From Argentina anserina (Eukaryota > Streptophyta > Magnoliopsida > Rosales > Rosaceae), in the NCBI RefSeq assembly GCF_933775445.1, contig NC_065878.1:13589395-13653394 (forward strand): a DNA stretch of 64,000 nucleotides, given 5' to 3'. The translations under genes were made by a program, and so were the position numbers. The notes under the pieces were generated by a model. The model saw only the letters and a program-made list of their open reading frames with translations, was not told the DNA's origin and did not search any database. Positions 1 through 11,820 of the stretch are shown in pieces. The number at the start of each line of letters is the position of its first letter. Within the stretch, counting starts at the first letter, position 1.

Positions 1-2985
1 TCCTTCCCCTCATCCTCATCTCAAATCTCATCTAATATCATACAAATAGAGTAAGTTGCTTATATATATGGATATATGCATCTTCTGCAACATGGGTGAT
101 TCTTTATCTGCTTCATACATCCACATGGTAAGCTAGATAGCTAGTTCTACTCTCATAAGATGAAGTGAGGTTCCCTGATCAATGATAATTCTTTTCGATT
201 AGGGAGGATGTCGTGGTTGCAAGAGACTCATTTCTGAGAAGAGGTGGGAATGAGATTCATCTTTTTTCCTCTGCTTGAAACTCAAAAGACGAAATAACCG
301 TATTCAAGTGTATTGTGTCCGTGTCTGTGTCGAACACGTGATACGTGAGCTGTGAGGCGTGTCCGTGCTACTTAGATCATGTATGATAAGAATTTTCAAG
401 CATTTGGACTATTTTTGATAATGTAGTTGGAAATTATATTGTGGATTATGGTTGGAGAATTTAATTTGGTTAAGATTATCGTGCATGACTTGTCACATAA
501 GAATGAAATCAAGATGTGGTAAGTAATAGCCTAAGTTGATATATGAAATTAAGTACTATGAGATTACCATTTCCCAGATTAAATTTGAAATCAAAGGTTA
601 ATAATTGGAAATGGTAATGATGTGTAATTCTCTTAAAGATGTAGTTGATAGTTTAAAGATCTAGAAGTTTAAATTTGAGCGTGACTATATTCCGAAATGA
701 GAAACTAAATAGAAGATAAGGATTGGGAATGTTGCATGCATGTTACACTTATTTTAAGGTGAAAGGTTAAGCTAAGGGGGTTTATAACATGGTAGACTTT
801 GTGAGTTGATTCGGAAATTAAAATGGATTTGTTTGAGTTTACGGGTTATGTTGCTTTCAATGATTTTGGCATATTAAGTATAGTTGGCATTCAAGCTTGG
901 AGAAGAGAATGACATGAATAAAACTATTATGTTAGGCTTGAATGTCATTACATTACCATATCCCTAAATGAACCTAAAGAGGTGAAGTTAACACCCGGGA
1001 ATGGTTATTAGTTTTAGTTCTTGTAATATAATCAATAAAGCAAAGTAAGGCATCAAGTGGAATATGACCAAAATATAAATGGTCCAAGATATTTAGTGAG
1101 TTGTCGAGCATGTAAACTTAACTCTCAGCAACTCATTAAGAAGTTGAATTAAGTAAGATTGAACTTGTTCTGAGTTTAATATGTGATAAAGGAGCTCAAG
1201 GATGTGTAAAGATCGAGACAAGTGTTTGAGAGTCAATCAAGCTAGTATGGGTAGCTTTCCATTCTCTGATACACAAAGGATATGTTGGGCATTGTCAGGC
1301 TTAGGCCTTAAACAGTGAGTTGGACTTTTGTTTTTAAAAGAAGTGTATGTAATTACTTATTGGCTCTATATTTCTTGATTAAATCATTTTATTTTCATAA
1401 GGATTTATTATGCTTAAAGTAAAGTTACGTATATCTCATAAGCAAATTAGGTTCCCAATGCTTTAATGAGTTCCTTATTATTCGATCAATCATGCCTTTA
1501 AGTTTTATTGAGCTTTCTAATAAGTACAATAATTATATTTATAAGGAAAATTTATAGATATAAATGCTATAAGAGTTTTACGGTACGGAATAAAAGATAG
1601 TTATAATTAAAGGAGATAAAAGAGATTTGTTTTTAATATTATGTTGGTTATTTACTTCTTCTCCACCAAACCCTAGCAACTCGGTATTTCATTGGAATCA
1701 CCGAGACATAGGCAAGCCCTATCAACTCGGCTATTCCATTGGAATCAATGAGGAATATGCAACATATATATTCAGAGGAAAGAAAAGAGATCTATTCTAA
1801 TTACCTTACGAGTACCCAACTCCAACAATATAGCAATACAGTGATCTAGATTCCTCATTTACGACACGTATACCACCTCGCTCTGCTTGTGTATCGGTGG
1901 GCGCACAAGGGCATGACCAGTTACCACAACTCTGCCTGATGCGCACAGGTGTACGACCAGTTATCCTTCACTCTCGCTCTGCCTATGTTGAGTACGAACT
2001 CAACATACGTGTGCGACCAGTAGTGTGCCACACTCTGCTAATTTTGACTTAGTCAATTTAGGTACATGACCAGTTTAATTTTGGGCATAAGTTTGGTAGA
2101 GCCTTCAGTTTATCAGATTATTCAGAGATCTAGTTTTCAAGAAGTAACACATATTTTCAGCCTCATCTTCTTTATGAGACTTCATTATCATATTTCTACT
2201 ATGAGTTTATTATATAATATAGTTCTTAAAGACTTGAAGTAATTCAAGTGTTTTATAAATCAATGATCCATTTTTGCCAGAAAGGTTTTAAGAATTGCAT
2301 GCAAGATAATTTGCGAAAGAGAAATGATTTTAAGAAATTAAGTTTTATTTCGGAACAATTTTTACAATTGAATTATTTTTGTCCTCTTCCTGAGTTTATC
2401 TCACATTTTCCATGTTTTCTCGGGGCTATTTAGTTTTCTATTTTGCCCAGGCTAGCGTTGTTAAGGTCGGTGCAATACTCACGTCAAGGGCATATCCACT
2501 CAATCATCAAGTGCGCTTGCAGGTTGCTTATATGAGTTATATATAAATTAATGTTGTATTAGATATTATTTGTGGAGTTAAATGAGATATTGTGATCATT
2601 GGTGGTTGTTAGAGAGTAGTTGAGGTGAAGGACAAAAGGTCTTGCAGTTCAGAGAAATGTTGGGATTATTATTAGAAGTGTGTTATTTCCTACACAGGTT
2701 TTGAGGTAGTCCAATTTTAAAGGAGGTTATGCTGAATTTTCGACATAATCATTCTCTAATCTTGGCTACACAATTCCATCTCAGTTTCAAGGGGAAATCT
2801 GGAAGTGGGACTGTCAGCATTCCTTGCAAGGGGCTGTTGACGTCCATGGTGGTGCTCCATGCAATTCCGGTGAAACCGGAGCTCGAGGCTTTCTAACTCT
2901 TGTTATTATCTTCATTCTGAGCATACTCATACCAAGATCCTTTAAATTTTAACATAATTTTGCTTATTTAGACATTTCTCTCAAC
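1..2985. other. Degenerate repeat-like region, no gene recognised
   Basis: I see no open reading frame that resembles a known protein. Some internal repetition suggests old LTR-type debris. Around 1676-1755 a phrase containing CAACTCGG and CATTGGAATCA occurs twice in direct orientation. Around 1910-2030 the phrase GACCAGT recurs three times with CTCTGC-containing spacers. The stretch at 2780-2900 is richer in GC and could be a short decayed coding piece, but I do not recognise it. The class of element is unknown. Confidence 0.3.
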
Positions 2986-2994
2986 ATGTCACAC

Positions 2995-3365
2995 CTGTTG
3001 TCACACTACATATCATTACCTATGACACCTCATGTCACACTAACTGTCACACCCCATGTTACACTACTTTTCACACTAACTGTCACACCCCCTGTCACAC
3101 CTGCTGTCACACTACACTGTCACACTACTTGTCACACCGCTGTCACATTGTTTTATGTGACTGTTGTGACAAGAAGAAGAATGACTAGAAATAATAAACA
3201 TTTGTCTAATGTAATTTTGAACTTCTCAAATCAATTCATACGATCCAAATATTGAAATTAATGTGATGTCACACCCTCAACCACATTACCTATTACATTA
3301 CTTTTCACACTACCTATCACACTACCTGTCACACTTCCCATCACACTACCTGTCACAGCACAAAG
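2995..3365. repeat. Degenerate short tandem repeat (TGTCACAC / TATCACAC units)
   Basis: Two clusters, about 2995-3150 and 3265-3360, are built from 10-12 bp units of the form CACACTACCTGTCA with variants. They are separated by about 110 bp of ordinary sequence. Just downstream (3361-3410) the complementary phrase GTGTGA/GTGTAAC recurs, so the block has partial inverted symmetry. The small open frames here are repeat translations, not genes. The block could be the subterminal repeat region of a DNA transposon whose ends I could not define. Confidence 0.6.
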
Positions 3366-4162
3366 TTAGTGTGATTGATAATGTGATGGGTAGTGTAACA
3401 TGTAATATGACTGATATATCAGAGACATCGTACCAAATTGGAAACACAAGAGGTACAACGTTGATTAGTCCCAATTCTCCAAAAAAACACAAGAACTTCC
3501 TATAGGGCACCCATAAAACTGCTTTGGGCACCCTTTAATCATCTTCTCCAGATCTGAGAATCTTTTCACCACCAGCCTCCATCTTCTTCAATCTGGATCA
3601 TGATTCTTTTCAAATCCGCAACCACCACCTCTCCTCTTCATCCCCGTGTTTCCAACCAAACTGAAAACCGGCCCCTCCTTCAACATCTGACGCCAAGTCC
3701 CCGCGTCCCTGTGTTCTTGCACCCCCGACGCCATCCTCACGCCTCCGACCTTGGCATGTCCCCTCTGATGCCATCCTTGTGCCTCTGACCATGCTTCCGA
3801 CATTTACGACGCATCCTTTTTTTTTTGGTGGAAAAAATCAACGCAACTTAGATATTGTTTTAGAGAAATTAATATGCCAGTGGCAATTTGTAAATTTCAT
3901 GATATTTAAAAGATAACGTTTTTATAATTTTCGAACCTTGCTTGCCTTTTTTATAATTACATGTATTAAATGTGATTTTTTTATAAGAAGTTTAAAATAT
4001 TTTTTAGTCATGTGATTAATACTTTAAGTTCAAATAAAACTAAAATAAAGAGAATTGATGTTGACACATTTTTTAAATTGAAAGGCTAAAATGACTTTCA
4101 AAATATTTTAGTTGAAATTTAACTAAAATATAGTTAACCTTACTAAATATGCTCTAGGACTA
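3366..4162. other. Unassigned region with a C-rich patch
   Basis: The segment 3540-3800 is markedly C-rich compared with its AT-rich surroundings and could be a decayed gene or UTR fragment. Short frames exist on both strands, but none shows a recognisable domain. The remainder is AT-rich with no feature I can support. Confidence 0.25.
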
Positions 4163-4171
4163 ATGAATCTA

Positions 4172-4868
4172 GAAAAGTGCTACGCCCACCAAAACAATCC
4201 CTTTACAAAAATCTAATACCAAATGACATGACATCCTATGCGTTCATCTACCATCCCTCATCACTCTCAATTAATAGATTCCAGCATATGTTTTCTCTCT
4301 CTTTTGAATAGACTAATTAAGTAATATTAACAATAATAAATTAAATTCCTAATCTGAGTAAAAGACCTTAACGGTAATCAGATCGTCAAGGTTTTATTTT
4401 GAATCATTCAAACTATCAAACCATGTACAGCATGTCCATGAAATATCTATCACGGAAATCTGAAGCTCATCAAAGATGATTATTTTATCCTGATCATCAA
4501 GAATGATCATTATAGCCTTATAGGTTTTTAAAATATGGTCAATGATCAACCTCTTAGTTGAGAGTGTAGATTATTTATAAAAAATTTGATTTAATGATCA
4601 ACCTCTCAGTTGAGATTGTGGATTATTGAGGCATGATATCCATGATCTTGGTTTTGGGAATCAATGGAAGTCTAGAGATGATCAACCTCTTAGTTTTCTT
4701 TTTTCTTTCTTTTTTTTGTTGACTTTTTTTGGTTTTAGGACAAGACCAAAATTTAATAAAAATACAAGCTGAAAAAAATATTAGGTTTTAAGATGATGTT
4801 GTGGCATGTGCCACGTCATTTAGTATATTATTTTTTGTATTGTTTTTGGGTGTTTATAGCATTTTTTC
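4172..4868. mobile_element. Mutator-like MITE with 9-bp TSD
   Basis: The left end begins GAAAAGTGCTACGCCCACC. The reverse complement of the right end begins GAAAAAATGCTATAAACACC, so the termini are imperfect inverted repeats. The 9-bp sequence ATGAATCTA directly flanks both ends (4163-4171 and 4869-4877); a 9-bp duplication is the signature of Mutator-like elements. The interior (697 bp in all) has no coding capacity that I can see, so this is a non-autonomous element. It contains a smaller repeated phrase, CAACCTCT(T/C)AGTTGAGA, at about 4550-4610. Confidence 0.75.
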
Positions 4869-4880
4869 ATGAATCTATGA

Positions 4881-5444
4881 TGGACGATATTCTATTTGCA
4901 CCTCTTAAATTGCTATATAGGCCTCTTAAATTTTTGATAATTTCAAAAATCTTAATTTATCTTTCATGTTAAAAAACATTAAGATGGAATAAATGATAAG
5001 TCTTTTAATGAAAATATCCACACAAATAGAGTGGCAAATGAGATGGATAAAAATTATGGTAATGAGTCTTTAATCAAAAACATGGATCGTAAAATAAACA
5101 TATCGATCTATGAAAACATAATACAAAAGTTGCAAGCTTGATCTAATCGTAGTTAGAATCTTGTGAAAGTTTCAAAATTTTGGGTTTTCAATGATTTGTG
5201 AACAATTGCAATAGATAATCTAATTTTTATTTCCAACTGATTGTTGATTATTAATTCAATTTTAAAAAAAAATTTACCTTCCCATTTATTTTTAATAATT
5301 CTAGAAATGACGGAGAAGAACAATATTACGACAAAAAGAAAAATATGAGGTGTAGATAGTGATGATAAGGGGTAAAATTGGAAGTTAAAAAAAAGAATTG
5401 ATGGAGGTATATTTAGCAATAAGAGAGGTGCAACTAAACCACTC
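4881..5444. mobile_element. 564-bp MITE with 8-bp TSD
   Basis: Both ends carry an inverted TTGCACCTCT...ATTGCTA block, about 20 bp in from the left end and about 15 bp in from the right. The 8-bp ATCTATGA is present on both sides (4873-4880 and 5445-5452). The left TSD overlaps the right TSD of the preceding MITE, so this element inserted at the edge of the first one or into the same hotspot. An 8-bp TSD fits hAT; the terminal bases are too degraded for a firm superfamily call. No coding capacity is seen. Confidence 0.6.
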
Positions 5445-5452
5445 ATCTATGA

Positions 5453-6055
5453 CAATTGGAAAGTTATTCCCAGGAAAAAGATTTAATATGATTTCAACCA
5501 ATTGAAAACAGTCATAATATTTAGAACAAGGAAATCAAATATACGTACATATATATTCAACTGATTTCAGGAGAACTGAAGCCCACTGTTCTCTATTGTA
5601 TAGGAAAAGCTTAAGAATATTTAAGCCATCACAAACTTAGGGCGAGATTTATGTGAGACATCAATCATACATGCACGTAGATCATACCATGTTTTTCCAA
5701 CTCTTAAGTTGAAGAATGTAGTTCTATTGCCATGGGATACACTCGATGGGATTGCACATTTGTTTCAATCCCCCCTCTTACAATATCCTATGACGTATTA
5801 TCTAGAGACGTTCACTGCGTCGTTGACTCTCTTAATTTTATTTTGAGCATGTCACGCCGTGAAATCAAGTGTCTTGCTAATTGCGTAACCACCCACATTG
5901 TCCTACGACGCAGGTAGTTGTTTTACGGATCTTGTGCGGAGATTGTGTTTTATATCTTCGTGTCTTGCTAAGTTTTTAAAGGCTCTACATGTCAATGATG
6001 AATTTTCATCTTGATATTTGTGTTAAGAATGGAGAGGAATTAATCTGTTAGATTC
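5453..6055 (+). other. Unassigned; possible decayed retroelement fragment
   Basis: An open stretch at 5732-5917 encodes about 61 residues ending in SRREIKCLANCVTTHIVLRR. The pattern R-R-E-x-K-x-x-A-N/H-x-x-A is loosely like the C-terminal helix of LINE-type RNase H domains (REANKVAHxLA), but the match is weak. The rest of the segment shows nothing recognisable. Confidence 0.2.
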
Positions 6056-6059
6056 TATT

Positions 6060-9000
6060 GACAGTAGCTTTTTCAAGCTTTGACAGTAACAGTAGCTTTT
6101 TCAAGCTTAGACAGTAGCTTTGTTAGCCTGCGGACATAACTTTGCTTGCCTGCAGCAGTAACTTTATGTAACTCAAGATTCTTTGAATCATGGGTTCGGT
6201 TTTTCTGTCTCCTTGGTTTTGACATGATCATTTTTGGGTCATTTTGAACGAGATATGATGATTCGAGTTCTTTGAAATTCACATGAACATCCATTTTTCA
6301 TGTTCACGAAGCGATTGGAGGATCATCTCATCCGTGCTCCACACGGTGAGGTCGTGCCTATCCGTGCCATGCATGGTGAGGCCGAGTTTGCCCCTCTCGG
6401 CGGCTCAATGGCATTCAGGCCATCGGTGGCGGCATCCCCTCTTTCACAGGAGCTTGTGATGCCTCCCGTGTTTTTTAAGGCCTCCATGGCAATCTTTGAT
6501 GCCCATCGCTTATTTTGCAATGCTTGTTCGCTTGCTAGATTTCAAGAAATCATTCTTTGCTAAGGCTCCAACCGAGAACATTTTATTCTTAAAAGTATTT
6601 AAGGTGACATTAGTGGACCCTATCTAATCGAATGCGGACATTTTTCGGTATGTTTATGGTATAGGTTAAGAGCATCGACGCGTTGGTCACACATTGCTTT
6701 GTTATCCACAAGAAACGCTGCATTTGCTAAAGTTTTAGCTATGATCATCATACTAAGGGCTCACCACCCTTCCCATCCTCTCGAATCTATTTGATTGGAT
6801 ACCGTTGGAGAGTTCACCTCTACGACTTTGATGATTTTGTTTTGCATGTCTACTGGGATCGTCGTTGAACATATTTTTCCTCATGTTCATTCACTGCACG
6901 ATCTAGCAGAGCTCAGACTTGGTTATGGGTACTAACCTGCCGAATTTTGCATGGGGATATGTAATGATGTTGCATGCAGCGACACTTATTCATTTCAGAC
7001 CCACAACTTGCCAAGCTTTTAGTGCGTACCAGATGGTTACTCGATACGGTCCCAACGTTCTTTTCACTAAAACGCCTTTTTGGTTAAAGTTGTTTATGTG
7101 CATCTATTGTAGTTATCTCAATGGGACTACTTGAAACGATTAAGTATTCTGGTTGGTTATGATTTATGAATCACCAACACTTATCCGCTATTTCCAATCT
7201 ACAACCGTGAATCTCTATTCTGCGATATTAGCAGACGGTCACTTTGATAAGACATACTTTCTGTCGTTAGGGGAGATATGGAATGCTCTCATTCCGGTTT
7301 TAACGCCAAGAATTGACGTGGTGTGACACTATGTCTCATTAAGATCCTGTACTACTCAAAATGAGCAAATTTAAAACGCATTATCGACTTCTAGAAAGTC
7401 AAAGATTCGATGCTCAATGACTTTACCGATATTGCGAAAGTGACGAGGTCGCACATAAATGTTGTGATGTGCCGGTAAGGTTGGAACTCTCAGAATATGA
7501 GAGAATTTCATATGACCTTGTCCTAGCACCGTTGGCACCATCCCTGACAGTGGGAAGGAAGCCGGCGATGACACCATTGTACGCTGTGGTGTTATCGGCG
7601 CCAGTGGTATTGCACCACAAAACAAGGGCGGAAAACGCAAAGATAGACTAGTAAGGGTCATAGCTTTGGTCTTGGCTCCTACCTAGATGGGGGGGGAGAC
7701 TATTATTCTCTGGAATCAAAACCAGAAAAAAGCAAGGTGCATAGGCACAAGTATTTCGCCCATCATCAAGAGACTTGTCTAAACATGTGTATCAACTAAG
7801 TTTATGTGGGACGCTACATACTCCTTTTGTTTATGTTAGAGAAGAATAGAAATCTCTGAAATTGATCATATAAAGCGCGCGCGTATGTTAATGGATTGAT
7901 CTCCCATGATTGATGATGTATTCGCTTATGCTCTTATTCAGTTGTAAAGCATCAACGAAAAGCAACTTGACCGAAGTGGAAAGAATTAATACAAGTTGAA
8001 CTAGACTTGTTATGTTGGTCGTTGTTCGTAAGTGTAATGAGAAAGATGAAGTCATGCAATATTTGCAAAACTTATGGCGCAAAGATTGTCTCATTATCCT
8101 AGTATTGACTACGATGAGTTATATTCTCTCGTTATGGACATAATTGATTTCCGCTACTTGATCAATAATAGTGTCCATGAAACTGATTTGTAGCATATGA
8201 TAGTGGTCATTTCATATCTGTAAAGGGATCTTGATGCAAATATGAGAGTGCTCGTGGGACTTTAAATGCCTCCAGACCACGGAGAGCTTATGTAATCAGA
8301 TTGCGACGTTCGAGAGAACATAGTATAATCGATTGCAAGAACTCATACCCATATGTGTTCATATGAAAGCTAATTCTTGATTCTCTATTCCGTCTAAGTA
8401 AAGATGATGAAGAGATTCAATGAGCTATAGATTCATATATGTAAGTGTTGTTGGGACACTATTGCTTTCATTATGATGTGATTAACTATGCGCCTATGCA
8501 TTGTTATTGGACTTGCATTGCTCCTTTGACATGAGTTTAATTCTACACTTAGTGAACCAATACAAATCCTATCCACACCAACGCCGTTAGCAGCTCCAGC
8601 AACATCAACGTACGGCTTGGTGTAGCAGTCGACACTGGTAGCGTAAATGATGCGTACGGTTCCGTCTCGGACCAAAATCAGTCATTCATCGGTCCATTCC
8701 CCCATTCCTTTGTGAAAGACACATTGAATGTGACAAATTAGAATCTGTCTAGTTTCGTAGGTCAACTTCAACGTGACTTATAGGACAGTCCGCTCAATGA
8801 AATATGGTGAAATTGGTACTGTTGAAAAGATCTATGTGTCGAATTTCCAAGGACACCAACCATTTGTTCATAGCTATCATATTGAGTGAGTTATGGCCAT
8901 TTTAGCAAAGTAGGATAGTTCTGTTCGGAAATTTACAAGTCAGTCAACTTCGACAGTGCACTGTGAACTGCTCCGGTTGAATTGGGTAGTGAACTTTATG

Positions 9001-9703
9001 TCATTGGAAAGCCACGTGTGTCTACTTTCCAAAACATTTTACGGTTCACTGATATCTATTTTGACGAAGAAGTTATGTCCGTTTAAGTGAGTGAATGTCA
9101 TTCTACCCGAGAATCTGATTTTCATTGCAAACTCTTGTTTTGAGTTGTTATGAAATCTTGATTCCTAAGATCTAATTTTGGCTAAGTATAGTATGTATGA
9201 TCTAAGGATGTGTGGCTAGATTAATGATTAATCATTAGCCCAAGACTACATTTGAGAAGCATATAATGAACATTGTAAACGTTATTCTTCGTACTCCATG
9301 ATTATGACACTAATCAGGGAGAGTCTACCTCACATGATGTTATCAAATGTAAACGGTGTGTTGTGCTCTTTTTCCCTTCGATCAAGCTTTTGTTTTTACC
9401 CAAGAGGTTTTATTTTGCTTGACATGGTTTTTACCGAGGTAACGATGTGTGCACCATGCAACCTAGGCATGCGACACAAGGGGGAGTGTTAAAGGAGAAT
9501 TACTATTCTACCCTCGTGTGTGTCTTAGCCTTATTAAGTTTCCTATTAGAGATAGATTCACATCTCTGTAATAGATTAGGACTCCGAATCTTACGAGATT
9601 CAGGTTATGTAATGCACATATATAGGCACCATTATCAATCAATAAAAGGGTTACGTTTTGTTCCTTACGTTGTTATTATTCTCGTTTCATTCCTCCTCAA
9701 ACA
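6060..9703 (+). mobile_element. 5'-truncated, decayed Copia retrotransposon (copy A)
   Basis: The body contains frameshifted pieces of a Copia polyprotein in the order integrase C-terminal part, linker and reverse-transcriptase region. About 6919-7090 reads TNLPNFAWGYVMMLHAATLI..RPTTCQAFSAYQ, matching the Copia integrase region that normally reads TNLP.SAWGHA.LHAA.LI..RPT. About 7380-7480 reads KVKDSMLNDFTDIAKVTRSHI, the linker just before reverse transcriptase. A polypurine tract (AAGGGGGAG) ends at 9486, followed by a 3' LTR. No 5' LTR, primer-binding site or gag is found upstream. Many stops and frameshifts make it non-functional. It is closely related to the element at 50.8-54.4 kb. Confidence 0.8.
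9487..9703 (+). repeat. 3' LTR of Copia copy A
   Basis: The 217-bp unit begins TGTTAAAGGAGAATTACT and ends CTCCTCAAACA, with the polypurine tract immediately upstream. The same start (TGTT..GGAGAATTA) and the internal phrase ATCAATCAATAAA.G.GTTACGTT recur in the LTR at 54175-54393, so both belong to one family. The LTR abuts an (AT)n microsatellite on its right. Confidence 0.75.
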
Positions 9704-10681
9704 TATATATATATATATATATATATATGGTTACAATATTTGGAGAATAAGTGGACTAAGCTCAAATGGAAACTAATATCCTAAATAATTGTAGAATAAT
9801 TCCCTAAAACTATTTTAATAATAAATATCAAATATCACATATTTATAACTAAATCACATATAATTCCCTTGAAGTTGCCATATATAATCCTGGCTGAAGC
9901 TCCCGTGGGCCTCCAAACCCGCCTAGACCCTGTCTTATAATAACGCTTTTTTAAAACGAGATGGTTCGAACATGCACAATCATAATAAACGTATCCACAA
10001 GGAACTCAAAGTCGAGTAAAACGTAAGTATTACAAGAAATATTAGAGGCCTCTTAAACTTAATTAGTCACCCTAAAGCTGTACAAATAATTAGCCTGCCG
10101 ATGAAAGTTTTCAATTTTCTTCAGTTTATCAGTGGTAGAGCCATAAAGTTTAAAACGTATAGGACGCATAATAAGGATCGACTCATTTGTTTAAATGGCA
10201 CTGTGACTAATGATCTAGGTGCTAAGGTGAGCCTTTGTCGAGGAGGCCAAGTAAACAGTTGTCGAGGATACTAGTATAGCCAGTCCTTAGTAAACCAGCT
10301 ATAGCATGATATTTATGCATGCGGAAGGAGATGGGCGTATGAAGCACTAACCTCCTACACATTTTCGTCCGAGTTAGAGGGTGAACTATAATATTTGTAT
10401 TATTGTATATGCTTACCCTAAAATGACTGCAACGTGGAATGATGATCGGTCCAGCGACTTATATATGTACTGTCGCAGGGGGGCACAAACATGAAGAAAT
10501 TAACTGCCATGTAAGTCGAATCATTAATTTCCAAGTTAACTTGTTAAAATGTCAATTCCTGTATCAGATTAGAATTTAGAAATACATGTTTTATCCGAGT
10601 TAGAGGGTGTATTTGTACATGCTTATCTCAAATGGTGTTGCAGTTGTGAATAACGATATATGTCGCCGGAAGGCACAAATG

Positions 10682-10748
<67 letters not shown>
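9704..10748. repeat. Microsatellites and a duplicated segment
   Basis: (AT)n runs lie at about 9704-9728 and about 10683-10748; the second is roughly 66 bp. Between them a segment starting with the phrase CCGAGTTAGAGGGTG occurs at about 10370 and again at about 10595. Each copy is followed by similar text ending in GGCACAAA, so the two are diverged direct copies of about 95-130 bp. No coding sequence is recognised. Confidence 0.5.
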
Positions 10749-10754
<6 letters not shown>

Positions 10755-11119
10755 ATCCAGAGTGATGTTTCACTCTGAAATTTCAGAGTGAAGTTTTAAT
10801 TTAGCACACTTTTCGGTCAAATTTTTTCACCATAAGCAATTCAATATTTAGATATGCTATTCAAGATCATCTCTATAAATTTTCATCCAATTTGACAATG
10901 ATTTGAGCTTTCAAAATTGAGATTTACACGAACGGTTCACATTTAACTGTTGTAATTCATTCATTGATTTAATCTAAATATTGAAATTTTGTAGAGATGA
11001 TCTTGAATAACATACCTAAATATTGAATCGCTTATGGTGAAAAAATTTGACCGAAAAGTGTGTCAAAATTGGAACTTCACTCTGAAATTTCAGAGTGAAG
11101 CTTAACTCTGGATAGAGAC
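10749..11119. mobile_element. Palindromic MITE, copy 1 (TA target, long inverted arms)
   Basis: The element begins GTCTCTATCCAGAGTGA and ends with its inverse, TCTGGATAGAGAC, flanked by TA dinucleotides within TA-rich sequence. The inverted arms extend well over 100 bp each. They carry smaller nested palindromes such as CACTCTGAAATTTCAGAGTG and the shared phrases CACACTTTTCGGTCAA and CACCATAAGC. A transcript would fold into a long hairpin. A second copy lies at 21856-22253. A TA target suggests Tc1/mariner-like origin, but the arms are unusually long for Stowaway. Confidence 0.75.
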
Positions 11120-11820
11120 TATATATAACTATATATGTAACATGCAAACTGACGCTGTTTCTTAACAAATGCTCACTATAGTTTTTTTTTTCTATGAGAT
11201 CTTCATCACCTAAAAAGCTCTTGAAGAGATATCCGATCGCGAAGACAGAAGAAAAACCAACCAAAACAGTGAAACACGCTACAAAATATATCCAAAAACA
11301 TAAGAATTTAGTGAACTCGAATCGACGCCTACGTGCGTCCACCTCCTTTTGGAAACACATACTATTTAGATCGAGAATAGGATCAAGTGTCGGAATAGAC
11401 TTGGATTCGGAAGTATTGGGTTTAGACTCTGGACAAGAACCGCTGGATGTAGTGGAAAAGCTAAGAGGACGGGAACTAGGTCCAGACCCAAAGGTGACAC
11501 TGGAACCATAATGGGAGGAAATGGGAGCCGAGTTGGTATTGGAAGTTGATCCAACATTGGAACCAAGAATACTTAAACTCGCAGAAGCTCCCGCACCTTG
11601 TTGATTTACAACTTCATTGGGTATCGGCATTGTAGGAGTTTCAGTAGTATTAGAAAATTCGGCAGCATCTTCGTCTCTTGAAATGCTATAATGATCTTGA
11701 ATCAACCTAGCAGCAGCTGTTGCGTAGTTTGGTGAAGGTGAATTACAATATAGCACTTCAGCAACTAGGCTTTCCCTCGGAAGTAGCTGAGTAGGTCGCG
11801 ATCAGTCGCTATCGGCATAT
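11016..11820 (-). pseudogene. Open frame with C-terminal membrane segment, probable 3' part of the kinase remnant
   Basis: A 246-codon minus-strand frame runs from 11756 down to 11016. Its sequence is Ser/Asn/Pro-rich in the middle and then has a basic stretch (EVDARRRRFEFTKF). A strongly hydrophobic segment of about 25 residues follows (CFWIYFVACFTVLVGFSSVF), which is a likely transmembrane helix. The last residues and the stop lie inside the palindromic MITE at 10749-11119, so the insertion has replaced the natural C-terminus. I do not recognise the family. It lies directly downstream of, and on the same strand as, the MAPKKK-like exons and could be their terminal exon, or a separate decayed gene. 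Confidence 0.4.

Noticed and set aside
2986..3505. Thr/Val/His-rich short frames
   Set aside because: They are translations of the TGTCACAC-type tandem repeat.
11194..11511. A 105-codon plus-strand frame
   Set aside because: It is the complement of the longer minus-strand frame, which has a credible membrane segment; the plus frame shows no domain.
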